Assembly (NCBI GenBank): GCA_013399695.1
Contig: VXAU01006138.1
Span: 133,935-197,934 of the forward strand
DNA: 64,000 nt
From: Formicarius rufipectus
Taxonomy: Eukaryota; Chordata; Aves; Passeriformes; Formicariidae
Direction of reading: 5' to 3'
The first letter of the stretch is position 1. Each line of letters opens with the position of its first letter. A program made the translations under genes and the position numbers. The notes under the pieces are model-generated. The model saw only the letters and a list, made by a program, of their open reading frames with translations. It did no database searches and had not been told where the DNA came from. Below are positions 27,401 to 39,400 of this stretch, one piece after another.

Positions 27401-30400
27401 GCTGTGCCTGACCTGTGCCAGCACCACTCTGAGCACCCACCAGCACCCTCGAGCGCTCATCTGAGCAAAGAACGCGCAGCCACAAAGGACAAGAAGATTT
27501 TAGAAAGCCATATTCTTCCACATGACCCTCAGGAACAGCTCAGGAGGATCATCCCTTTCCTGCAGAGAGAGCCCCTGGAGCTCCATCCCAGCTCTGTGAG
27601 TGCAGCACGTGGCAGAGGGATGGGAGCTGGGGGCACATCTCCCAAAGCCATGGAGCTGATGTTCCAACTGCATCCAGCTACTCCCTTCCCCAAAACAACC
27701 AGCTGCTTACCCCAGATCCCCAAACTTTACAAAGAGCTGGGGCTGAAAGGGAAAATACCAAACAACACAAAACAAAAACACACAAACAAAAAAACAACAA
27801 AAACAAAACCAACCAACCAAAAAAACCCAAACAAACAAAACAAAAAAAAACGAAAAAAAAGCACAGACACAAAATTCAACAATCTACCTTAAAATAAACT
27901 CTGCAGTATTACCTGCCTCTTGTCAAAAATTATTAGGGAATAAAAGTGACAGACTGTCTACTAAGACACATCCCATGTCCAAGTGACACACCTAAAACTT
28001 GTCAAAGATTTCCCTCTGTTGATGTGTCTGCTTCTCCTTATTGCCCCCACGTGTTACATCACTGTGTGTTCTTTGGGGTGGAAGCACTTGATTTATTCGC
28101 TGAAGGGAAATAACACTCTTTTCCCACCTGATTTTCTCCTTCCGATGTGACAGGGCTTTGTCTGTTCCTCACATAAACCAGAAAAGCTCTCGACTAAAAC
28201 CAGACTCCGTGTAATTATTTTTCCTTAAAAATAAAGTCAATAAAACCGGCAAACATGAACAAAACTGGAACTGATCTATCAAAGAACTGTAAACAGATTT
28301 TCCTTCGCTGCACATTCTTCACATCAAGGAATTACTACTGGTCAATATTAAAACCAGACAAATTACGTGGCGCTTTGGTGAAAGAGAGGATTAAACAACT
28401 CATGCGGACAAGTTGCAGAGATGGATAAAGTAGATGCTGCCTCAGTGCAGACAGCAATTATCTGTTGGAAACTCGGTGTCTGGTCTGCAGCCTTCCCTGA
28501 ACCGGCACGTAGGGCCCCTGCACAGCTCCTGGGGTCAGGACTGACACCCCGGGCCTGGTCAGCTTGAGAACTGCACTCCAACCACAGCTTTGATGTGGTT
28601 CTGCACTGGGTACGTTCCCAGGAAGCTTTAATTCTCGTTAGAGCTGTGGAAGGATACTGCAGGGACACGAGGAGGGTTCAGGAGGAAAGTTCTGGTATGG
28701 GGGTCCGTGGAAATACACAGTATAACCAAAAACATTCAAAGAGATTTTAAAAAAATAAGTGTTTGCTGTTGAGTACCTGTACTTCTGTCTTAGAAGAAAC
28801 TTTAAGTGGAACTTAAACTAAGCAAATAAAAGAAGCCTCAGCTATTGAAATGGAAAGATCATGGGAAGGAGAAAAGAGCATGAGAAATGCTCCACACTGG
28901 AAGGTGTGCAACTACACAGAAGGTTCAGGGAGCGCGAGTTGTGTGCCAGAAATGAGCCTTGCAGATGGGAGGAGAGCTCTTATCTGTTAGCATTGGTAAG
29001 GCCAGATTAAGCACAAAAATTCCTTCTGTTTCTTCACTATCTCTTGCTGGGGAACAACTGAAACTCCCTTTTCCATCCTGCACATTCCTGCTTCTATTTT
29101 CATTTCACTTAACTCCACCCGAGTGACGAGCAGGTAACCCAACAACAGCAAAGTGTCTTTTCTGTTCAGTGCAGTAAGGAATCCACAGCCTGGGATCCCA
29201 CTCCTGGAGTGCTCCTCAGAGCATCCCAGCACCAGCATCGCTGCACAGGGCTGCACCACCCGCTCTCAGGGATGGGGCAGCCAGAAAACACAGGTGCCTT
29301 CAGATAGGAAGAAAAATCGCTGGCCTGCCCAAAACGAGTGCAAGAGGAAGCTGAACCCTAAGAAAATCCATCATGGCAGAGGGTTTGGACTTCTAATGTG
29401 GTTTGGATTAAAATCCTACCTGCCTCCACAATTTTGATGGAATTTTTGTTTTCTGTGTCAAGCGAAAGCAATGAACGAAAACAAAGGACTTGACACGTAC
29501 AGTCTGCAATGTACAAACAACTGACTGTCTCCGCAGAAAATTAGAGGACAGACAAACTGAAGTAACTCTAGAAAAATGAATTCCTAGTTTTGTAATAAAG
29601 GCCACATGGTCGGCTGAAGCGAGCGCCGAAGTGGAGAGGCAGAACCGATCAGCTGGCACCAAACCCCGCTGCCGATTTCACCTTCGGGCATTTCCCCCTC
29701 ATCGCAGGACACTTCCCCGAGTCTCGGGCAGGGGGAACTGCGGGATCCCCTTCTCACTTAGCAGAGCCTCGGCAGAATTAATTACTGCGCACTTAAACAA
29801 ACCCAACGGGGAGCGAATATTCTCCGAAGCAGGGGGTTGTGAAAAACAGAAAGCAAAAACAACACCAGGACTGAATTGTTGTGGTTGAGTGCGAATCTCT
29901 TATCTGCACTCACTGGAACAATTTCGGTCTGAGTTGCACACAAACTTATTTTGTACCCCAGAGTGGAACAAAGTTCAACAAAGCAGAAAATTACTAGAAA
30001 CGCCATTTGGAAGTTAGATATTACAAACACCTTCTTGTGAGATTTTAGCACCGCCAGAGTCCAGATTCTGACCTAATTTGGTAATAAACTGGTATTCTGA
30101 CCCCCATCTTACAAATACCACAAAGCCAAACTCAACCTTGCCTCTGCTGACCATCATTATAAGCAAAACATCCCTGAACAAGAACATTGGCACTGGAGGG
30201 TCGAGCAAGAAACAGGACTTGGAAAGCTTTTGGATGCGAGCTGAAAACCCACTTAGTTAAGAATATTTTATTGTGGAAAAGCATGTGGAAACAGAAAAGA
30301 AGTTAAAAAGATAAAGAGACCTGAATAGAAAACCCGTGGTTATAAATGGAACAGTGTCTGTGAGCAGACAGTTCTGTACAACCACATCTGCTCCAGTTCA

Positions 30401-33400
30401 GAGCAGTTCATGTGAACCAGGGGAAGGAACTATTTTTTCCTTCGGCTTCAGTGCTGCAAACCCGAGTCTGGCCAGGGCACAGAGCAGGACGAGGGAGAAA
30501 CCACCACCCCTGCGCTGGCTCAACCCAACTTCAACGAGGTGGGGCAGCCACCAGCACCTCTTCTTGCCTTCCCCATATTAAAACACACTTAGAGGAGAGC
30601 AGCAACGTTAGCAAGTACTTACGGCTATTTAAGCTGTTTGTTTTTGCTAAAACCAAGCTTAACAAAAGCTGGTTTTGTTCCTGTACTCACAGATAGCTTC
30701 TCTTTCACAACTGTCCCTTCTGGGGCCACTTTGATGACAACGTGGGAAAAACTGGCGGAACAGCCAAAAAGGGAAATAAATAAATATATATATATAAAAA
30801 ATAATGGGACTGTTCCCGGACTCCTTCAGGTTCCAGAGGAGCTCGGACTTCCTGCCTGGGCATGGGTGAAACGTTTTCTCTACCCAATTTGGTCTTCGTT
30901 TCTGTAATACCCTCTTTTCTCCTCCTTTTGAATCTTAAAAATTCATTTACACAGATATATTAACAAAAGATCAGCAGCAAGGAAAATACGGTGCAAAGAC
31001 ACAGAAAGAGCAATGGTATCAAACTCGGGAAAAGGTAAAAGCCAGAATTAGGTCCCTGGTTTAGGTGTGACAACAATAGCAAGCTCCGCCGCCACCGCTC
31101 AGCGGGATGGCGACCGCGAGAGCCGCATCGAGAGCAGAGCTCACGAGAAGCATCCGAAACGCAGAGTCCAACTCAATCAGCCTGGAAAGCCCCCAGACAG
31201 ACTCGTGGGTGAAGGAGACAGGACTGTCCTGTCAAATACCCTTCATGTCAGAGGGAGGGAAGGCTTCCCATGAAAACAGGGCTGCGGGGAAGCTGCCGGG
31301 ACACGTGGAGGGTCTCCTACTGAGTTGCCCAACTTGCCACCACAACCAGGGCTAGCCGAACACTTAAGTGCTTTACTGGATGAGGGCCAGAGGGCACAGA
31401 AAATTGCAGGATGCAGCCCTGATGAGCTATTTTGAGCAAACATACTGAGGAGAAAGAGAAAAAGGAAAGCTTTCATTAATTTGTGTTATCAAGACAACGA
31501 AGATCTTGTTTTGGAAACGATAATCTGGTTCTTTTAACTGAAAGCTCCTTAGATGCTAAAAGGAGAAACTTGAAATTAACTCATCCGACATTTAGAGACT
31601 ATTAGCTTTAAAAGGTTTAGATTTAATTTCTATGCCTCTGGTATGTAACAAGGTTTAATATCAAAACCAAACCTGTCTCTGCTCTTCCACTGATAATTAG
31701 TACGTGGTCCTCGTTTTTTATTATGCAGCTATTAATTTATATTGTTAGGTGGGCTTAAACGGTTCGGATTAATCAGAAATACTTTATCACAACATGCAAA
31801 AGACAAGTCATTACAGCAGCCTAAGAATTGTACCGGTGAGCACAATTTCTCTTGCAGTCCATGACTTGTCATTATTCTTGGCATGCTTGAGAGAGGAGAT
31901 TCATTCTCAAAAGAAAATGATCAGCTACAGTTTTAAAAAATAACCTATTTCGTTTGGGCCAGATTTTACAGTGTGATGACACTGACCAATCAAACGTAAA
32001 CAGCAGGATGAGTAAACACATGTAATCTAAATAGTCTAAACTCCAGTTCTGAACTAAAGAGCACTCAGAACACTTTGATATATTTATTAATTTGTTTACT
32101 TCGGGGCAGATACACACTGCTCTGCTTCCACCCTCACCTACACAATGCACGCGGGTCTCACCCTGGACGAGGATTCTCTCAGCTGAATCCATGTCAAGTG
32201 AACTAAAATGACAATTCCTGTTTTCTATGACCTCTCAAACCCATAAAATCAACATATTCATTCTTGTCTTACACCAGAAATTCTGCAACAGCAAACGAAT
32301 GCGAAAGGAACTGACGGACTCTCCCAACAGCACACAAAGTTAACAAAGACCTTTAAGATCCGTGGGTAAAGAAACACTTAGCACCTCTAAAACATGTACA
32401 AAAGGGCTAGGGCACGATTTTGGGGTTCAGCCTTTGCCTCTCAATCTGGTTTCCTACCAAGTGAGCTAAAGGAGGATCTCCTGCATGTCCTTGAGTGCAA
32501 TTGTTCAGAAACACATTATGCTCCTATTCCAAGAGCCCAAACGTCATCTTCCGTCTCGGGGCACATGAAGTAAAATATTTCTACAAAATGACTGAGTTTG
32601 AAGTACTGATCCATAGCACAGAAACAGTGGTCTCTGTTAGCTGAAGGATGTCCTGGCAACGTACCTTAAGCTGCTCTCTTATGCCTGTAACCTCTCTCAG
32701 CTTTCTGCCAAATGGATTATTGACAGCAATTTTAAAGATGAAATAACATTTCAAATCTATGTCCCTGTCTGTGTCCACACTTAAACCCTAGAAGGCTGTT
32801 CACAGACAAATTGATGGAGCCTAAAAACACAACCCCACCAGTACAGTGCTGACACCCCCATCCCCAGAACCTGGAAAAGCAAAGTGGAGGATCACAATTC
32901 GCATGCTCTATACCATCAGCCCTGCTGATTTAAAAAACCCCTTGCAGTATGTTGACAGTCCCAGTTCATTATTCTGTTTGTCAGCAAGTTCACCAGTCCC
33001 GTGGGACACAAAGCCAGTCCTATTATCCATACACAGACCTCTACAGAGCACCAAATCCAACTGCCCAGTGTATCTTGTCTTCCCTATTCAATACACATCC
33101 TAACATACAGACGTGCTGCTCAGCCACAAAGAAAGGTACCCCCAAGGTACATTCTGGCCAAGAAAACAGTGCTCAGGATGTTTTAGGTTAGATTACTGTA
33201 CATTTTTAACGAGCAAATAAAATTATAGCATGATCTGCTACTGATGTACAGAGGCACTCAAATTTTAGTGGGCAATCACCAAAAGGAGACCACAACCTTA
33301 AAATTCCTGATGACATGATTTTGGTTTCAGATCTGCTTCATTCACGTTTGTGGTTGCTTTGGGGCACAGTACCACGGGCACGATGAACCCACCATATGCC

Positions 33401-36400
33401 TCAGGAGACTGAATTTATCAAAGTCTGCTCCTTTAGCTGATTAACTGAGAGTAACTGTTGCTTTGGAGGTTGGTGCCATCAACCTTAGGGATCGTGTGAG
33501 AGGAATAATTAACGGGGATCTCACCCTGGTTTTATTATATTGGTGATAAACTAACCTCAAAGTTTTGCTTCTTATTATTTTTTACACTTTGCACAGAGCT
33601 TCAAGGTCTGACCACCTTGGAAGAAGAGGCAGAAAGCAGCAGTGGGCAGTCTTCTACTTCTGTGCTGCCTATTTCATGCGTGAGACCCCTGAGGCACAAC
33701 CCCAGCCCTTTCCCTCCGTCACCCCCAGGCTGGAACTCCTACACCTGGCTAAAATCCTGGAAAAAGCCTGGCTCCACATCCTTATTCTGTGACTCAGACT
33801 CATTTCTGTTTATACTCTTGTGAGCTGAAGAATGATGATGACTAGTAGCTATATAGATAAATAAAGTATATTAAGTCACAGGAAGTAAAAAGGGAAAACC
33901 ATTAATTTATTTTTAGAAACCTGTTCTTGCCATTCATCAGAAAAAGAACATTCAAAAGTATGCAGCAAGATACAAGCATCTGGATGAGGTTTGCTGACCA
34001 CATACCAACACTGGGACTACACACAGAGAACCACGTTCCCTCTTTAGCCCGGTCTCAGACTCCGTGCCAGGAGCACGGGATACAGACAATAATGCCGCAG
34101 TTTCCACTGGGCAAAGGGAGTTTTCACCACACTCTGGGACACGGTCTGCTTAGTCTCATCCTTCCGGTGGTCCCACAGCTGATACCTCCCTCCAGACCCG
34201 TCGTGGCACCACCTGGTACATCCCAGACTGTTACACACACACACACCTGCCATCAACAGTACCCGAAAACAGCTCCAGGAGACCTGGAGAGGGACTTTGA
34301 ACAAGGGCATGTAGTGACAGGATGAGGGGGAAAGGCTTCAAACAGCGAGAGCAGGGTTAGATTAGAAATTCAAAAGACAGTTCTTCACTGGGAGGGTGAT
34401 GAGGTGCTGGCACAGGTTGTCCAAAGAAACGGTGTCTGCCCCTGGATCCCTGGAAGTGTCCAAGGCCAGGCTGCATGGGGTTTAGAGTTACCTGGGCTGG
34501 TGGAAGGTGTCCCTGCCCATGGCAAGGGGTGGAACTGGATGAGCTTTAGGGCCCCTTCCAACCCCAACCATTCGGTGATTCTCTGACCGTGCCAATGCCG
34601 CTCAAAACCACAGAGGTAATTAATACGGAGGTGGGTGCTCAAGCCCCCAGCACACAGCAGTGAATGCAGTACACCCACACAACCCTCTCCCCTCTCTTAC
34701 TGCTCTGCCAAAATACCACGAATCCATCACTACAAAACCTTTTCAGGACAACAGCACTGCAACACACTGTGATAAATGTGATGGTATTTGCATAAAAGCT
34801 TCCATCTTTTGCAGGCTGTAGTAGATAGGTTTTTTCTGGGCAATCATACCACAAGCATAAAGTCACGCCATATTTTGAATCTTTGCCTGCCAAAATCCGG
34901 GAAGGATTGCAAAGCACATCCATTGACATATCTTGCAGTGTGTCAGCAGCCAAGACATCATAGTACAAATAATCAGAAATAAATAATACAGAATACGTTT
35001 TACTTTGACTGTTACTGCTGTGCTGGACTAGTGTCTGGACCCTTCCTTATTTCAAAGTAGTAAAAAACCATATCTTTGAAGGATGCCCTGAAACTTCCAC
35101 CTTGGCTCTTGTTCTGTTTCTGAAGAACGATTAAAAAACTTCCACAGTATCCTGCTAAAAAGTAGAGTTTTAAAATGTATTCAGAGAACTCTGAGTTCAT
35201 TAATTTTACCTCCATGATGTCACCGAAGTCAGTATCTGCTCACTTCTCCTATTCAATTTTTAACAGTGTGTCCTGAATCTGCAGTGTAAGTGTAATTTAG
35301 TCCCTTTTTTTCACTAATTGAGTGCTGTGAAATGTATTTCCCTCTCCGTGGACAAACTTTTTCTTAATGAATGTTACTTATCAAGACACAGATCTGTATT
35401 GCATATTCCAAGCTTGTTCTGCAAGCAGGATATCAGCTGACGTCAATGAAGATGTACAAGGAGCAACAAATATTTGCAATGTGTTTAGAAAACAGCGTTT
35501 TTTCTCATTTTAATACACACTCATCAAGTTTCTCCCTACACAGGATACAAAGAGAGGGAGAGGTAGAACAGCAAGACTGGGAGCCAGGAACACATAACTT
35601 GTATTGCTATGTATCCCTGATGTCATGATAGAAGTTCAATAATTTATAACATACAAAAAGATCAGTTAAAGCCTGCAAGTTACTTAGGCTTTTCATAACA
35701 GATCATGGATTTTAAAACTCTCTCGAATCACTCACAGTTGTCTTGAAAAGTCACAGGTGTTTGTGTCAGCTTCAAAAAAGAAAAGGTTCTGTCTTGCAGA
35801 GCCACAGTCTGAAAGCACATCTCAGTAACTGTATACATTATAAATACACTACTGATAGGAATAAGAATGTACATCCAGGTCCCAGCACAGATACAGAGCT
35901 GCCAAGAATAAATCAGATATGCAGATAAGGTAGGCAGGCACAGATATGAGAGAGGAATGGCATTGGATCTAACATTGCTACTATCTTTCCATCAGTTCAA
36001 ATCTGGAAATAGTTCCCATAATGGCTGGAAGGACAGACTGCCAGTAGAAGGTTCAAAAACGTGAACTGTGGGAGTCTGAAGAAGACAGAAAACACTGGCA
36101 TGTGGGCCAGCCACCGAGGAGAGGCAGGGACAAGACTCTGGAAACAGCAAAGGAAGCTGAAACCCACGGAGCAGCACAAAGGAAGGGAACAAAGGGAGCG
36201 AGGATGGACACGGGGACACGGGTCAGCTGCTGCAGATAAAGGCGAAAGCATCCAGGGAGGTTAGGGGGCAGGGAGAAGGGCTGGCCCTCCCACCAGGATG
36301 TAGTACTACTTTCAGAAACAGAGGGATGAGGGATACAAATCAAAGGCTAGACCAAATAAATAAGCCTCTTTCCCTGGAGGGCCTGCGGGTTTGCCTGTGA

Positions 36401-39400
36401 GGCAGCGCGGTGACTAATGCAGCCCAGCACCAGGAGCTTGGCTTCCTGTGCATTCCCAGCCCCCCAGGCGAGGCAGCCACTGTGGTTGTTGCTAAAAGGC
36501 CCATATTTACCACAAATTACCTCGCAGGAACAGTGGAGACACCACTATCTTTTTCTGCTCTTCCAAGACGCAGAACAAAGTTGGTGACATTGCTTAGATC
36601 TAACAGCTGGCACAAGATGACTTAGCACCACTGAAAATAACCCCGTGATAGGGTCCCAGCAAAGCTGCCAAGCCCTGAAAATTTGTCATCTGTGAAACCC
36701 CTCCCGGGGTTTGTACCTGTGACAGAACTGCGAGTCCTGCCATAATCTCCAGTTGCCCTGCAAAGACGAGTGAGGTCAGGAAGGGGAATATTCCCATGCC
36801 CACACACATCATTGCCAGCTAAACACCTTCTGCAGCCTCTGAAAATTCAGCAGAACTATTTGTAACTTGGCTTGTATGACAAAATATGAGGCTGTGTGCA
36901 GATGGGCTTTCTCAGGATCCCGGAAAACTCTCACTAGAAACAAGAAAAGCGGTGACTTCTGTTCCTAGAGCTCACCAGACCAATGGTTCACCTGTACAGC
37001 AAGCTGACAGTCCACATGAAATGAATGCTCAATAGGGTCAATACCTCCAACTCCCCATCATCTTGCCAGAGGACAGTGCTGAGGACTTGGGACAGGCTCT
37101 GCTCTGGAGCCTGCTGGGTGCTTTTGGCTTGCAGAGATGTCATCCCTGTGCTGACTGCCCTCTGCAGCAACCGAGGATACAGCAGAGCAATGGCACAGGG
37201 CAAAGGTTTCCAAGCACAGAGAGCAGGATGCTGAGCTCTGTGCAGGGGCTCACGGGATCTCTCTCCCCACAAGTCCCAACCCTCACCGTGCAGTGCAATA
37301 CAACCACCTATTTGGTGCTGTGATCTCAGCGAGAACCGCTTCTCCCTGCTGGGGAAGTTCCTGGTCAGCAGTGCATCAGAGGGGATCTTGCTGACGACCC
37401 AGCTGTGTAAGATGCCAAGCATGCCCAGCCAGTGCCAAGTATCCCCAATAAAACAGGGGGAGAAAGATGAATGAACCTGGCATTTGCCAGCCTTTCACAC
37501 AGTAAAGTCCTGTTTGCCCTGCCTGTTACAGCCCCTTCCTTTCCTCCTCAACCAGAAGTGATTCTAATTTCAAGTGAGCCTTATTTTCCAACCACAGCAT
37601 GTCCCCAAGCATTTCCTTTTCTCAAAATCACCAGAATCCAAAGGGTGCAATTCAAGTCAAAAGGGACATTTTTCCCTTCCCGATGCCAACAAATGCTGCT
37701 TCTTCCCAGGGTCTATCTCCTGCCTCCCGTTCTGGCACACGTTGCCTTTGCCCAGTATTTCACACTGCAAGTGCCTTCCCAGCCCAGCCCTCAGCCCTGG
37801 CTCCCCGAAGCCCCTGTGCCCCCCTTCCCGGGGACCTGCAGCACCCCTGGGGGCTGACAGAGTGCCCTGCTTGCTCTCAGCCCTGGGCAGCCCGGAGGCA
37901 CACGCCTGCAGCCCAGCACAGAGCCGGAGCCCCTGCCGCGCGTGCTCACCCCCCGAAATTAATAAGTTATTACGACAAATTAAATACTAAGTTAATGATG
38001 TGCATGACTGTGAGTTACAGAGCTGGAAAAGGAGTCCTAATTAAATCAATACAGTTATTAGTCCCTTGTCATCTCTGATTAATTATTAGCTTAATATGCT
38101 TCATCGTTTTCACCGTTAATGGAAATAGCTGCAGTGCTACCACGTACCACGCAGGGCAACAAGTACCGAAAACCTACAGAGCTGTGCCGCAAGTCCCAGC
38201 TCTGGACTGAGCCAAGTATTCCAGAGAAAAGGGGAAAGCATTCCATTTGCTGGGGTGATAGTCTGACAACACTGAAGCTGGTGACAAAACTCTCTCACGG
38301 TTGTCAAAGGGGACAGATGTTCATTCAGGGAATTTCTGATTGCTGAAACATGAAGGGGTAAAAACCTGAATCCTGAGCCTGTGCTTAGTCCTGACCACTT
38401 GTCCCCAGTGCCTCTAAGCTTTTATCTGAAGTAACAATATCACCGCAGCCCTTTCAGAAGCCAACACACCAGTACCTTTCTCCAGAGCCCACCCCGATTC
38501 TGACCCTCATCCAGTCTCCATCAGATGTACTGGTCATCCCAGGACATAAGGAAGGAGTTGCATGTAATAAGCTGACAGGCATCAGCTGCAATGCCTGGCT
38601 CCTTAGGGCACAGATGTAGCTGAGAACACCTGTCCTTTCATGCCACCGAAAGAGCCAAAAATAATATGCTGAGGTCACTTTTTTTCCTTGCCAGTGATGA
38701 GTTAAATAGTAATCTGGATGTAGGCAACAGATAGTATTTACCCAGAGCTTAGGGGAGCACAGGTTTCCCCCTTTGTTTTCCTGTCATCCTCCCACTGACC
38801 CCAACTTTTTCCCAACTCCTTGTAACAAGCAAGTTGTCTTCATTGTGGGAGGGTTTTGGGGTACAAAAAAGCACATCAAAGCATCAAGGGTGGGCCTCCA
38901 CATGTCTCTCCGGCAATAAATGCAGAAGTCACCAAACAGCTGGATAGGATTTGTACCACAATACATGGCTCTGCCATGTAAGTAAGAGTTTCACCTTATA
39001 AGCAGTTTTAACAAACAAGCTCTTTTGGATAGGTTATCAAGAGAAGCACAAACACACACTTCCGAGAACAAAACTGCTCCTTGAACTCATCGATGGAGCT
39101 GGTATCCAGCATTCCTGCTGCTAACGGGTGATTCAGTAAATTAAATAATGTTACTGTAAAATATTATGTTTCCCAAAGACAAAAAGCCACTCAAACGATC
39201 GCTCAGGACTCTCACCCTATCGCTGTGATTACCTCATGATAAATTGCCACCTGCCCCATGAGTAACGGTAGAGTTTCTAGTGCCATTTTATCACGTAGTC
39301 CTCTCACTGATATCACTGTTAATGTACTGTGACAACACCTCAGCTTCCCAAGCTTTCCATTACAGTTTTGAAAATTTCAAGCTCCTCATTTTCATAAAGA

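Noticed and set aside
27404..27892. 162-codon plus-strand frame ending in Lys/Asn/Thr-rich sequence
   Set aside because: Its second half is the translation of an A/C-rich simple tract, and the first half has no recognisable domain.
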